This document shows positions 1-8,161 of a stretch of DNA of 64,000 nt, piece after piece (the stretch's first letter is position 1; each line of letters begins with the position of its first letter). Origin of the DNA: Rhodoligotrophos defluvii (GTDB taxonomy: Bacteria > Pseudomonadota > Alphaproteobacteria > Rhizobiales > Im1); NCBI RefSeq assembly GCF_005281615.1, contig NZ_SZZM01000008.1, forward strand, positions 170,958-234,957. Reading direction: 5' to 3'. The notes below the pieces were generated by a model that was not told where the DNA came from, made no database searches, and worked only from the letters and a program-made list of their open reading frames with translations. The position numbers and the translations under genes are program-made.

Positions 1-2
1 TG

Positions 3-467
3 AAGATGAAGGGCGACGTCCTGCTGAGCCTGCTGAGCGGCGGTGGCGTCATGATCAACCCTGGGCTGAGGCACACTGTCCATTGGACGGCGGCAGATCT
101 GGCTGCCGTGCTAGGCCGTCCGGTGCAGCACGTCGTCGAAAGGGGGACCAAGTTTCTGCTGGGGATTCCCGGAGAATGGCCGGAGGCGCTGATCGCTCAC
201 CTTGCGCGCTGGCTCGATGACGACCCCAGAATCAACGAGGCCTGGCTGGCGCTTGCTCATTGGCCAGCAACTTGCGCCTGGTCGTGGTATCTCGACGTTC
301 GGTCAGACGCTGACGGCGAAACGCTGAGCCATGCGCTTTCTGACGCAACGAAACAGCTCGATTTGGGAGATCGCCCCATCGACATGGTCGTGAACTCGCC
401 AGACGAAGAGGAAGGGATCGGCATCAAGATCAAGCCGCTCCAGCCGCGAGGCGCGTTGGGAAATTAG
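3..467 (+). CDS. SseB C-terminal-domain-like protein, 5' end outside window
   Basis: The reading frame is open to the left edge, so the true start and probably an N-terminal SseB domain lie upstream of the window. The visible part (about 154 residues) reads LLSLLSGGGVMINPG, then an FLLGIPGEWPEALIAHLARWL segment and a predicted alpha/beta region. This pattern resembles the C-terminal domain of 'enhanced serine sensitivity' SseB proteins, whose role is poorly defined. An ATG at 51 is an alternative start but cuts into the part that looks conserved. It ends 36 bp before the convergent M20 peptidase gene. Family assignment is by eye; function is not inferred. Confidence 0.5.
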   Translation, partial: KMKGDVLLSLLSGGGVMINPGLRHTVHWTAADLAAVLGRPVQHVVERGTKFLLGIPGEWPEALIAHLARWLDDDPRINEAWLALAHWPATCAWSWYLDVRSDADGETLSHALSDATKQLDLGDRPIDMVVNSPDEEEGIGIKIKPLQPRGALGN

Positions 468-503
468 CGTGTGGCGTGCCGGTCGGAGCCAGGCCGGCGG
501 CGC

Positions 504-1637
504 TCACGAAAGCCTGTGCAGCAGCCCCGCCATCAGCCGGGTGCGCAGGGCAAGGCTCGGGATCTCGATATGCTCTTCCAGGGTGTGGTACCCGGCACCG
601 CACAAACCAAGGCCATCCAAGGTCGGTATGCCGATCGCCCCGGTGAAGTTGCCATCCGACCCACCGCCCACGCTGCCGTGGGAAAGGGCGACGCCAAGGC
701 TTTCGGCAATTTCCCGTGCCGCCTCGTACAAGGCCATGGTGCCGGCATCCGGCTCCCAGACCGGGCGTACCACCCCAAGCTCCACCTCCAACCGGGCCTC
801 GCCATGGTTCCCGTTCAGCGCCAGCATGCGCGATATGCCCGTGTCGAGGTCGGCCTGCCGCTTGGCCATGCTCAACACTTCTGCCTCGCACGACGTGGAG
901 ACGCAGTTCACCCACTGTCCGCCCCGAATCACGCCGACGCTGAATGTGCAGTCGTCGGTCGTCATATCCTCGATCACAGCCACATGATCGGTCATGAGGC
1001 GGATCGCCGAGCGCCCTTCCTTCAAGGCGGCGCCCGCATGGCTGGGCCGGCCATGGGCCCGCAGATTGAAGCGGGCGATGGCATAGCGCCCGCTGGTCAC
1101 GCCGCCGTCCTTCATGGCCGGCTCCGGCACCAGAACGAAACGAAACTGCTGGGCCGTGGCCTCGATCAGGGGCCGGGTGCTGGGGCTGCCGACCTCCTCG
1201 TCGGAGGTGAACAGAATTGAGACCGGCAGCGGCGTCTCCACGCCCTGCGCCTGCAATGCGGCAATCGCCTCCAGGGTGATCCGGCAGCCGCCCTTCATGT
1301 CGAGAATGCCGGGCCCATAGCAGCGGGGCCCCTCGATGCGGAACGGCAGCTTGGCCAGGGTACCTACCGGGTGCACCGTGTCGAGGTGGCCCATGACGAG
1401 CACGCCGGGCACTTGTCCGCGCCGGCCGTGGGGCAGATGGGCCAGCACGCAATCGCCGAAGCCGGCTTTTCCCGGGATGCGCTCAACCTCTGCGCCCAAC
1501 GCCTGCAGATCCGCCGTGGCCAGGTCCATCATGCGATTGACGGACGTGGCATCGAAAGTCGGGCTCTCGCACTCGATCCAGGGTTTCAGCCGCTCGATCA
1601 TGGCAAGAGGGTCGCAGGCGAGGGTGGAGACGTCCAT
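504..1637 (-). CDS. M20 family metallopeptidase (glutamate carboxypeptidase-like)
   Basis: A 377-residue zinc-dependent exopeptidase or amidohydrolase of the M20 family, closest in pattern to carboxypeptidase G2-type enzymes that remove C-terminal amino acids from N-acyl substrates. Visible metal and catalytic motifs are GHLDTVHP (H84, D86), GPGILDMKGG (D113) and TSDEEVGS (E147/E148), followed by the usual lid dimerisation domain and a C-terminal GxGxxxHxxxEH-like stretch (AGYHTLEEH). No signal peptide, so probably cytoplasmic. It lies head-to-tail after the GntR regulator on the same strand and next to a polyamine-type ABC importer, so it may process an imported amide or dipeptide. The substrate is not readable from sequence. 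Confidence 0.88.
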   Translation of the reverse strand: MDVSTLACDPLAMIERLKPWIECESPTFDATSVNRMMDLATADLQALGAEVERIPGKAGFGDCVLAHLPHGRRGQVPGVLVMGHLDTVHPVGTLAKLPFRIEGPRCYGPGILDMKGGCRITLEAIAALQAQGVETPLPVSILFTSDEEVGSPSTRPLIEATAQQFRFVLVPEPAMKDGGVTSGRYAIARFNLRAHGRPSHAGAALKEGRSAIRLMTDHVAVIEDMTTDDCTFSVGVIRGGQWVNCVSTSCEAEVLSMAKRQADLDTGISRMLALNGNHGEARLEVELGVVRPVWEPDAGTMALYEAAREIAESLGVALSHGSVGGGSDGNFTGAIGIPTLDGLGLCGAGYHTLEEHIEIPSLALRTRLMAGLLHRLS

Positions 1638-1701
1638 GAGAGCGAGTCCTTCTTTGGTGCGCGACGAAATGGCGGATGGGATCGGGACACCCGCGGGCGG
1701 G

Positions 1702-2643
1702 TCAGGTTCGGGAGCCCTCGTTCGTCGAGGCGTCGTCGCTCGACGATGAGCCCGCTGGGTCTCCGTCCCCGGATTTGGGGGCGTGCCGATGAGGACGAGG
1801 ATCGAATGCGCTCATGCCGGTCACCGTTGCCACGAGGTCGAGGCTGGCGGCCATGGACTGATCGATGATCGCCTGATGGAAGGCCATCTCCATATCCTCC
1901 ACCATGCCGGCGGCCGTGCGGATATGGTCGAGCATCAAACTGGCCGCCCGCTTGGCATCGCGCGCTTCCAGGGCCTCGATGATCGCCACATGGGCATCGA
2001 CCACGTGATGGGCGAAGGCCCGCTGCTCTCCCTGAACCACCGCCTTGGGTGTCACCATCGAATACAGGATATGGTTGGTGAAGATGCAGAAGAATCTCAG
2101 AAGCGCGTTGGGCACGCGATTGGCGATGATGTGGTGGAACTGCAGTTCAGCTGCCCGATGGGCGGCAGGATTGGACCGGCCCTCGAGGCCATCGCAGCAC
2201 ACCTTTATCGTCTGCCGCATCGCGGCGAAATCGCTCTCGGTCAGATGGTCGATGGCCGCGCGAACCATCACCGGCTCGAGCACCAGCCGTGCCTCGTAGA
2301 TGGCCTCGGCGTTCAGGCCCTTGAAATAGAAGTAGGGCGTGAGAAGCTGCATTGCCCGGTCTTCCGGGACGCGTGTCAGTCGCGCGCCGCCATTAGGCCC
2401 GGTGACGATCTCAACCAGGCCCTGCACCTCCAGCGACTTGAGCGCCTCCCGCAAGGTGCCGCGGCTGCCGCCGAAGATCTCCATCAGTTCCTTTTCCTGC
2501 GGCAGCCGGTCGCCAGGCGCCTTTCCCGTCAGAAGCACCCAGCGCAGCAACTCTTCCGCGATCAGGTCAGATCGCTTTGCGCGCGTGCGCTGGCGCGCAT
2601 AGCGCCCGACCGTCATGGTGCTGTTCGCCGTCACATCCCTCAT
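1702..2643 (-). CDS. GntR/FadR-subfamily transcriptional regulator
   Basis: About 313 residues: an N-terminal winged helix-turn-helix (PGDRLPQEKELMEIFGGSRGTLREALKSLEVQGLV) followed by an all-helical FCD effector-binding domain with its typical aspartate/histidine pattern (EARLVLEPVMV, then FHHIIA and HVVDAHVAIIEAL). FadR-type regulators usually repress adjacent catabolic or transport genes until a small organic ligand binds. ATG 2643 is chosen; a frame-equivalent TTG lies slightly upstream and an ATG at 2616 is possible. The gene is divergent from the ABC importer operon, and an 18-bp perfect palindrome sits between them, a likely operator. The C-terminal tail (Ser/Asp-rich, DPAGSSSSDDAS) is low complexity. 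Confidence 0.87.
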   Translation of the reverse strand: MRDVTANSTMTVGRYARQRTRAKRSDLIAEELLRWVLLTGKAPGDRLPQEKELMEIFGGSRGTLREALKSLEVQGLVEIVTGPNGGARLTRVPEDRAMQLLTPYFYFKGLNAEAIYEARLVLEPVMVRAAIDHLTESDFAAMRQTIKVCCDGLEGRSNPAAHRAAELQFHHIIANRVPNALLRFFCIFTNHILYSMVTPKAVVQGEQRAFAHHVVDAHVAIIEALEARDAKRAASLMLDHIRTAAGMVEDMEMAFHQAIIDQSMAASLDLVATVTGMSAFDPRPHRHAPKSGDGDPAGSSSSDDASTNEGSRT

Positions 2644-2724
2644 CTCGCTCGCGCCCAAGTCGGAAGGGCAAGTTGCCTCGCTTTTCCGCCCCTGCCTACA
2701 CCAAATACCCGAAACGCACCATCG

Positions 2725-2742
2725 TATTTATTATAATAAATA
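2725..2742. promoter_or_regulatory. Perfect 18-bp AT palindrome, candidate GntR operator
   Basis: TATTTATTATAATAAATA is identical to its own reverse complement and is strikingly AT-rich against the surrounding GC-rich DNA. It lies in the divergent intergenic region between the GntR regulator and the ABC importer. It sits just before a TTGACA (2746-2751) that is followed after 16 bp by CATGAT (2768-2773), a plausible promoter reading towards the ABC operon. FadR-family operators are typically short palindromes in such positions. Assignment as operator is inference. Confidence 0.5.
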
Positions 2743-2904
2743 GCCTTGACATCACCCTCACCGCCGGCATGATTCAGCCCGAGAACGACAACCGATGCGG
2801 CCTGGTCCGGGCATGTGTCCCCTAACAACCATTGGCCGTTCCAGGCAACAGCGCGCTTTCATAGACACAGGAATGCCAACCACTACCGCCGAGAGCAGCC
2901 ATAG

Positions 2905-3990
2905 ATGAGGACCGACCGCCCATCTCGTGCAGGTCTGGCGGTGAGCCTGTCGGGCATCTCGAAATCGTTCGGCAGCACAGTCGTGCTCAGCGACTGCAAT
3001 CTGGATGTGCAGGCCGGAAGCTTCGTGACGCTGCTTGGCGCCTCCGGTAGCGGCAAGACCACCCTGCTCAGGATCATCGCCGGCTTCCTTGCGCCTGATC
3101 GGGGCGAGGTGCGGTTCGATGGGCACTCGGTGTTGGGCATCCCTCCCCACAAGCGCGATATCGGCATGGTGTTTCAGAGCTATGCTCTCTTTCCGCACAT
3201 GACGGTGTTCGACAATGTGGCTTACCCCTTGCGCATGCGCGGGACGAAGGCCGGCCTGCGCGCCCGGGTCAGCGACGTTCTGGACATGGTGCAGCTTAGC
3301 CAGTTCGCCGAGCGTATGCCCGCGGGCCTTTCGGGTGGGCAACGGCAGCGGGTCGCCATGGCGCGGGCCTTGGTGGCCAAGCCGCCGCTGGTCCTGCTCG
3401 ATGAGCCGCTCAGCGCGCTGGACAAGGAGCTGCGGGAGCAGCTGCAGGTCGAGATCAAATCGATCCATCGGCAGGCCGGCACGACCTTCGTCAACGTGAC
3501 CCATGACCAGGGCGAGGCCATGGGCATGTCCGACATGGTGGCGGTGATGGACAAAGGCCGCATTCAGCAGGCCGACCGTCCCGAGGATTTGTGGAACAAG
3601 CCGGCCAACGCGTTCGTGGCCCGTTTCCTCGGCGGGTCCAACCTGATCCGGGCGAAAGCCAATGGCGGTAACTATCTGCTGCCCGACGGCAAGGCTTTAC
3701 GCGCGGGTGCAGGCGCGCAATCCGGGCTGGTGGAGCTCGCCTTCCGCCCCGAGACGGTGCGTTTAGCGGCAGAAGCGCTACCCGACGGCGATAGCGTCAA
3801 CTGCCTCGATGGCCGCGTGGTGGAGACGATCTTTCTCGGCGAGGCGGTCCGGGTGGTGGTCGATGCAGCCGGCCAGGCCGTATCGGCACGCATTCCGGCG
3901 GGCGAAGCGGCTAGCCTGGCGCCGGGCAGCACCGTCCTTGTCCATTGGCCGGTGCAGGCCACCACGGCGCTGGCCGCGGAGGAGGTCTGA
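2905..3990 (+). CDS. ABC transporter ATP-binding protein, spermidine/putrescine (PotA) type
   Basis: A 361-residue importer ATPase. The nucleotide-binding domain shows Walker A GASGSGKT (45-52), Q-loop MVFQSYALFP (88-97), signature LSGGQRQR (142-149), Walker B LVLLDEP (162-168) and the H-loop NVTHDQGEA. A C-terminal TOBE-like regulatory domain follows (about 240-355), as in PotA/FbpC/MalK-type ATPases. The next gene starts 3 bp after the stop, so this is the first gene of a four-gene importer operon. The ligand class (polyamine or related small cation) is inferred from the PotA-type ATPase and the PotB/PotC-like permeases; the exact substrate is unknown. Confidence 0.93.
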   Translation: MRTDRPSRAGLAVSLSGISKSFGSTVVLSDCNLDVQAGSFVTLLGASGSGKTTLLRIIAGFLAPDRGEVRFDGHSVLGIPPHKRDIGMVFQSYALFPHMTVFDNVAYPLRMRGTKAGLRARVSDVLDMVQLSQFAERMPAGLSGGQRQRVAMARALVAKPPLVLLDEPLSALDKELREQLQVEIKSIHRQAGTTFVNVTHDQGEAMGMSDMVAVMDKGRIQQADRPEDLWNKPANAFVARFLGGSNLIRAKANGGNYLLPDGKALRAGAGAQSGLVELAFRPETVRLAAEALPDGDSVNCLDGRVVETIFLGEAVRVVVDAAGQAVSARIPAGEAASLAPGSTVLVHWPVQATTALAAEEV

Positions 3991-3993
3991 GCC

Positions 3994-4854
3994 ATGAGCG
4001 GCGCCGGTGCTCAGCCCAGAAATGCTGCCGGTCCGGTGCTGCTGCTGCTCGCCCCGGCGGTCATCATCTATGCCGCCTTCTTCCTGTGGCCGACCGTGCA
4101 GATGCTGCTGCGCAGCGCCTATGTGGACGGCACCCTGTCCCTCGGCAATTATCGGGAACTGCTGTCGACCCCGCTCTATGGCAAGGTGATCTGGACCACC
4201 TTGCGGTTCTCGGTCATCACCACAGCCGTGTGCCTCGTTCTGGGGTACCCGCTGGCCATGCTGCTGGCGCGTGCCTCGGGTCTCACGCGTTTCCTGCTGC
4301 TGCTCGCGGTGACTACGCCTTATTGGCTGGATTACATCGTGCGCACCTATTCCTGGATGGTGATGCTCGGCCGCAACGGCATCGTCAACCAAGCCCTGGT
4401 TGCCCTTGGCCTGGTGCAGGTGCCGACCTCGCACCTTTCGTCCGACTTTGCCGTGCTGGTCGGCATGGTACAAGTGATGCTGCCGCTGATGGTGCTATGC
4501 CTCTATGCGGGCATGGCGCGGATCGATCCCGCGCTGCTTGACGCGGCTGCGGCGCACGGGGCCAGCGCCTTCGCGGCCTTCCGCACGGTGTTCCTGCCGC
4601 TCAGCATGCCCGGCGTGATCGCCGGATCGCTGCTCACCTTCGTGAACACGCTCGGCTTCTACATCACGCCCGCTCTGCTCGGCGGGCCGCAGCAGACGAT
4701 GATCTCCCAGTCCATCGACACCCTGGCCAGCAAGCTTCTGGACTGGCCGCTCGCCTCGGCTCTGGCGGTGGTGCTGCTGGTCGTCACGGTGGGCCTCCTG
4801 GCTCTGTTCAACCGCTTCTTCGGCTTCGAGCGCCTGGCGGGGGCAGAGCCATGA
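3994..4854 (+). CDS. ABC transporter permease (PotB type)
   Basis: A 286-residue inner-membrane permease with about six hydrophobic segments, beginning with a first helix near residues 12-35. The cytoplasmic coupling loop reads DAAAAHGASAFAAFRTVFLPLSMPGVIAG, the EAA-type motif that docks onto the ATPase. It is the first of two non-identical permeases, matching the PotB slot in polyamine/iron-type importers. It begins 3 bp after the ATPase gene and overlaps the next permease start by 4 bp (ATGA), so expression is probably translationally coupled. Confidence 0.92.
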   Translation: MSGAGAQPRNAAGPVLLLLAPAVIIYAAFFLWPTVQMLLRSAYVDGTLSLGNYRELLSTPLYGKVIWTTLRFSVITTAVCLVLGYPLAMLLARASGLTRFLLLLAVTTPYWLDYIVRTYSWMVMLGRNGIVNQALVALGLVQVPTSHLSSDFAVLVGMVQVMLPLMVLCLYAGMARIDPALLDAAAAHGASAFAAFRTVFLPLSMPGVIAGSLLTFVNTLGFYITPALLGGPQQTMISQSIDTLASKLLDWPLASALAVVLLVVTVGLLALFNRFFGFERLAGAEP

Positions 4855-5672
4855 GCAGGGGCGAACAGCAGGTCCTGTGGATCAGCAGCAGCCTGGTGCT
4901 GGGCTACCTGCTGTTTCCCGTGCTCGTCGTGGTGACGATCTCGTTCAGCGCGAGCAAGTTCCTCACCTTTCCGCCGCCTGGCCTGTCCCTGCAATGGTAT
5001 CGCGAGCTTGCGAGCGGTGAATGGCTGCGCGCCTACTGGATCACGTTCCAGGTGGGCACCCTGGCGGCGCTGTTGTCGTCGGCCGTCGGCGTGCCGGCCG
5101 CCTTCGCTTTGGCGCGCCATACGTTCCGGCTCAAGGCGGCTTTCGAGTCCCTATTGATGGCGGCTCTGATCCTGCCCCCGATCATCAAGGCCATCTCGCT
5201 CTACCTGTTCTTCGTCCCACTCGGTTTGGTCAACACGGTGACCGGACTGGTGCTCGCCCATACGGTGACCGGTATCCCCTATGTGGTGCTGAACCTGCTC
5301 GCCAGCCTCAAGACCTACGACCCCGATCTCGAGCTGGCGGCGCGGATCCACGGTGCCTCGCCGCTCAGGGCGGTCACGACCGTCACCCTGCCGGTGCTGG
5401 CCCCCTCGCTCATCGTGGGCGCGGTGTTCGCCTTCCTTCAGTCAGCCCAGGAGCTGCTGGTGGCCATGTTCCTGCTAGGCACGGTCGAAAAGCCGCTGGC
5501 CGTGAAGCTTTGGGAAGGGGTGCGGATTTCGCTGCAGCCCACCATTGCCGCTGCCTCCACCACTCTGGTGCTGCTCGCGCTGCTGGCCTTTGCGGTCACG
5601 ACCTTGGCGGCACGCCGGCGCAGCCCGGGCAGGGGTGTACCCATGATGATCAAAGCGAGGAGGGAGACGTGA
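4851..5672 (+). CDS. ABC transporter permease (PotC type)
   Basis: A 273-residue inner-membrane permease, second half of the translocation channel. It has about six transmembrane segments and the EAA-like loop LAARIHGASPLRAVTTVTLPVLAPSL. It overlaps the upstream permease by 4 bp. Its TGA stop at 5670-5672 overlaps the ATG of the binding-protein gene (TGATG), so all four importer genes form one translationally coupled unit. The order ATPase-permease-permease-binding protein is the common potABCD layout. Confidence 0.92.
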   Translation: MSRGEQQVLWISSSLVLGYLLFPVLVVVTISFSASKFLTFPPPGLSLQWYRELASGEWLRAYWITFQVGTLAALLSSAVGVPAAFALARHTFRLKAAFESLLMAALILPPIIKAISLYLFFVPLGLVNTVTGLVLAHTVTGIPYVVLNLLASLKTYDPDLELAARIHGASPLRAVTTVTLPVLAPSLIVGAVFAFLQSAQELLVAMFLLGTVEKPLAVKLWEGVRISLQPTIAAASTTLVLLALLAFAVTTLAARRRSPGRGVPMMIKARRET

Positions 5673-6814
5673 TGTTTGATGCTAACGAACAGAAAAAGGC
5701 CGCATCGATGCTGCGGCAGGTGCTGGAGGACACGAAAGGGCTGAGCCGCCGGCAGTTCCTCGGCGCGCTCGGCACGGCGGCAGCGGGATCGGCCCTGCTC
5801 GCCACCTTCCATGGCATGCTGGCCAGCCGGGCCCAGGCCGCCGATACGGTCACCACCATGGGCTGGGGCGGCGAGTGGGACGACCGGATCGCCGAGGCCT
5901 ACTACAATCCCTATACCCAGAAATCGGGCACGGCGGTGAAAGTCATCCCGTATAGCACGCCCAAGGTGCTGGCCATGCACGAGGCCAATGCGATGGAGAT
6001 CGATTTCATCCTGGGCGCAGGCCTCGACACGCCGATGTTCGTGGAAAAGGGTGTCTGTCAGAAGATCGACTGGAACGTGGTCGACAAGTCGGCGCTCACC
6101 CCCAACCAGCTGGCCTATGGCGATTATGCCATTGGCGGCAGCACCCTGTCTTATGTCATGGCCTATAACAAGAACCGCTGGCCCAATGGCGACCACCCCA
6201 AGACCTGGGCGGATTTCTGGGACGTCGAGACATTCCCCGGGCCGCGCGCCTTCGGCCGCTACACCGCCTATCCGACCATCGAGTTCGCCTTGCTTGCCGA
6301 CGGCGTGCCCATGGACCAGCTATATCCGCTGGACGTGGACCGGGCGTTCCGCAGCCTCGACAAGATCAAGCCGCATATCGTGAGCTGGTGGGAGAGCGGC
6401 GGTCAGCAGCAGCAGATGATGGAGGACCAGGAGGTCGACCTGCTTTATGTCTGGAACGGTCGCGGCACGGTCACCATCCGCGACAATGGCGCGCCCTTCG
6501 CCTTCGAGTGGAACCAGGCGGCGTATCAGGGCGAGGTGGAGGCGTGGCTCGCCATGAAGGGTGGGCCGAACCCGACCGGCGCCATGCAGATCATGAACTG
6601 GCTTGGGCGCGCCGAGCCGCAGGCAGCCTTCGCCCGGCTGATGTATTACGGACCCACCAATCTCAAGGCTTACGACCTGCTCGATAAGGAACTGGCGGAA
6701 ATCCTGCCGTCCTATCCCGCCAACCTGGAGAAGCAGTTCCATATCGACTGGAGCTGGTGGGCGAAGAACTACGAGGCGACGCAAAAACGCTTCGAGGAGT
6801 GGCTGCAGGCGTAA
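5672..6814 (+). CDS. Extracellular solute-binding protein (PotD/family 1-like), Tat-exported
   Basis: About 380 residues. The N-terminus carries a twin-arginine export motif SRRQFLG (25-31), a hydrophobic stretch and a likely cleavage after ASRAQA (51-56). The mature part starts VTTMGWGGEWDDRIAEAYYNPY, the usual beginning of PotD/FbpA-like periplasmic binding proteins that deliver ligand to ABC permeases. ATG 5672 is chosen because it overlaps the preceding stop and is preceded by AGCGAGGAGGGA (5655-5666). It is followed by a GC-rich hairpin and then two enzyme genes on the same strand. Confidence 0.9.
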   Translation: MFDANEQKKAASMLRQVLEDTKGLSRRQFLGALGTAAAGSALLATFHGMLASRAQAADTVTTMGWGGEWDDRIAEAYYNPYTQKSGTAVKVIPYSTPKVLAMHEANAMEIDFILGAGLDTPMFVEKGVCQKIDWNVVDKSALTPNQLAYGDYAIGGSTLSYVMAYNKNRWPNGDHPKTWADFWDVETFPGPRAFGRYTAYPTIEFALLADGVPMDQLYPLDVDRAFRSLDKIKPHIVSWWESGGQQQQMMEDQEVDLLYVWNGRGTVTIRDNGAPFAFEWNQAAYQGEVEAWLAMKGGPNPTGAMQIMNWLGRAEPQAAFARLMYYGPTNLKAYDLLDKELAEILPSYPANLEKQFHIDWSWWAKNYEATQKRFEEWLQA

Positions 6815-6845
6815 GACGGCGTGCTGCTGAATGCTCTCCGAAGAC

Positions 6846-6873
6846 GGGCTCCGCGCGAGGGGGTGCGGAGCCC
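6846..6873 (+). terminator. Hairpin after the binding-protein gene (attenuator or mRNA stabiliser)
   Basis: Perfect 9-bp arms GGGCTCCGC (6846-6854) and GCGGAGCCC (6865-6873) flank a 10-nt loop, with no T-run after it. It sits in the 85-bp gap between the binding-protein gene and the M24 gene. Hairpins in this position often protect the binding-protein mRNA from 3' decay, giving excess binding protein relative to downstream products. Confidence 0.55.
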
Positions 6874-6899
6874 ACACCTCAAATGGCTGGGGATCACCC

Positions 6900-8153
6900 A
6901 TGGCAAACACAAGCGATTACAACGGCCTTGCGCCCGGCGCCTTTGAGGCGCTGTCCGACACGGCGACCGAGCTCGCCTTCGACCGCTCCGAATATCTCGA
7001 CCGTATCCGCCGGGTCCGCGCGCTGATGGCCGAGGCGAAGATCGACGTGCTCTACGTGACCACGCCGGACCACGTCGCTTGGCTGCATGGGTACTACGCC
7101 AGCTGGTATAAGGCCAACGCGCCGATGCGCTATCCCCAGCTCTACGGCAGCGTGATCCATGTGGACCACGACGACTTCATCCATTTCGACAATCCAACCG
7201 AGCTGCCGGTCTTGGCAAAGTGCTCGATTTCCACCGACAATCGCTTCTTCAAGTCGCGCGAGGCTTCGGTCAATCTGCCCTTCATCATGGGCGAGCTGAA
7301 GGCCAAGGGCTGGCTCAACGGCACTGTCGGCATGGAATATTGGAGCTATGTGCCGAACCGCGCGATCTCGACCATGCTCGAAGGGGCGTTCCTGGCGGAA
7401 GGCACCCGGGTGGTGGATGCCAGCGCCATCCTGCGGCGTGCCCGCCGGGTGAAATCGCCGGCGGAAATCGCCACGATCGAGCAGGCGACGCGCTTTGCTG
7501 AGATTGGCATCGAGACGATCCGGCGCGAGCTCCGTCCCGGCATGACCGAGCTGGAACTGTTCGGCCTCACCACCGCCGCCATGATGAAGGCGGGCAGCGA
7601 ATTTCCGGCCCTGATCCCTATTTTCAACGCGGTGCCGGTGCGCGACGGCCGGCCGGTGTCGTCGGGCCATTCGATGGCGGGACGCAAGGTGATCCAGGCG
7701 GGCGAGTTCCTCACCGCCGACCTGTGCGGCGTCCATAACCGCTATCATTCCAACATCATGCGCGGCTTTCTGCTGGGCGAGCCGACCAGGGACATGCTCG
7801 ACATGTACGGGAAGGCCGCCGGCGTGTTCGACCTGTTCCGCAACGAGGTCAAGGCCGGCATGACCGTGCGCGAGGTGAACACCCTCATCCGCCGTTATCT
7901 TGCGGAGGTCGGGCTCTTGGACGGGGCGGGCTGGGTGCTCGGCTACGAGCTGGGCCTGAGCCTGCCGCCGGACTGGGTGGGCGATTTCTACTTCCACTAT
8001 CAGGACGACAAGTATCTCGACCGGGTGTTCGAGGAAAACATGGTCACCAATCTGGAGAGCCTGTTCAACACCTGGCTGATCGACACCCTGGTCTATGAAA
8101 AGGACGGCGCACGCGTCCTGTCCAAGGTGCCGCTCGAGCTGATCGTCGTCTGA
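6900..8153 (+). CDS. M24 (creatinase/aminopeptidase P fold) protein with degenerate metal site
   Basis: About 417 residues. It has an N-terminal creatinase-type domain (about 31-170, RIRRVRALMAEAKIDVLYVTTPDHVAWLHGY) and a C-terminal pita-bread domain. Of the five usual M24 metal ligands, D274 (TADLCG), E386 (TNLES) and E400 (VYEKDGA) can be placed. The second Asp position reads Asn (HSNIMR, N285), and the HE motif region reads LGYELGLSLPPDW with no His. It may be a metal-independent hydrolase like creatinase, or a lyase. Start ATG 6900 fits the family N-terminus; an upstream in-frame ATG at 6831 runs through the hairpin. It is probably a catabolic partner of the importer. Confidence 0.75.
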   Translation: MANTSDYNGLAPGAFEALSDTATELAFDRSEYLDRIRRVRALMAEAKIDVLYVTTPDHVAWLHGYYASWYKANAPMRYPQLYGSVIHVDHDDFIHFDNPTELPVLAKCSISTDNRFFKSREASVNLPFIMGELKAKGWLNGTVGMEYWSYVPNRAISTMLEGAFLAEGTRVVDASAILRRARRVKSPAEIATIEQATRFAEIGIETIRRELRPGMTELELFGLTTAAMMKAGSEFPALIPIFNAVPVRDGRPVSSGHSMAGRKVIQAGEFLTADLCGVHNRYHSNIMRGFLLGEPTRDMLDMYGKAAGVFDLFRNEVKAGMTVREVNTLIRRYLAEVGLLDGAGWVLGYELGLSLPPDWVGDFYFHYQDDKYLDRVFEENMVTNLESLFNTWLIDTLVYEKDGARVLSKVPLELIVV

Positions 8154-8161
8154 GGGCTCCC

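Noticed and set aside
26..467. Treating the first gene as complete with a start at position 6 or 51
   Set aside because: The frame is open to the window edge and the sequence near the edge already looks like conserved SseB-type domain, so a partial gene is the safer call.
2640..2828. A small minus-strand ORF spanning the GntR/ABC intergenic region
   Set aside because: No ribosome site or conserved motif, and it would occupy the promoter/operator region with the AT palindrome.
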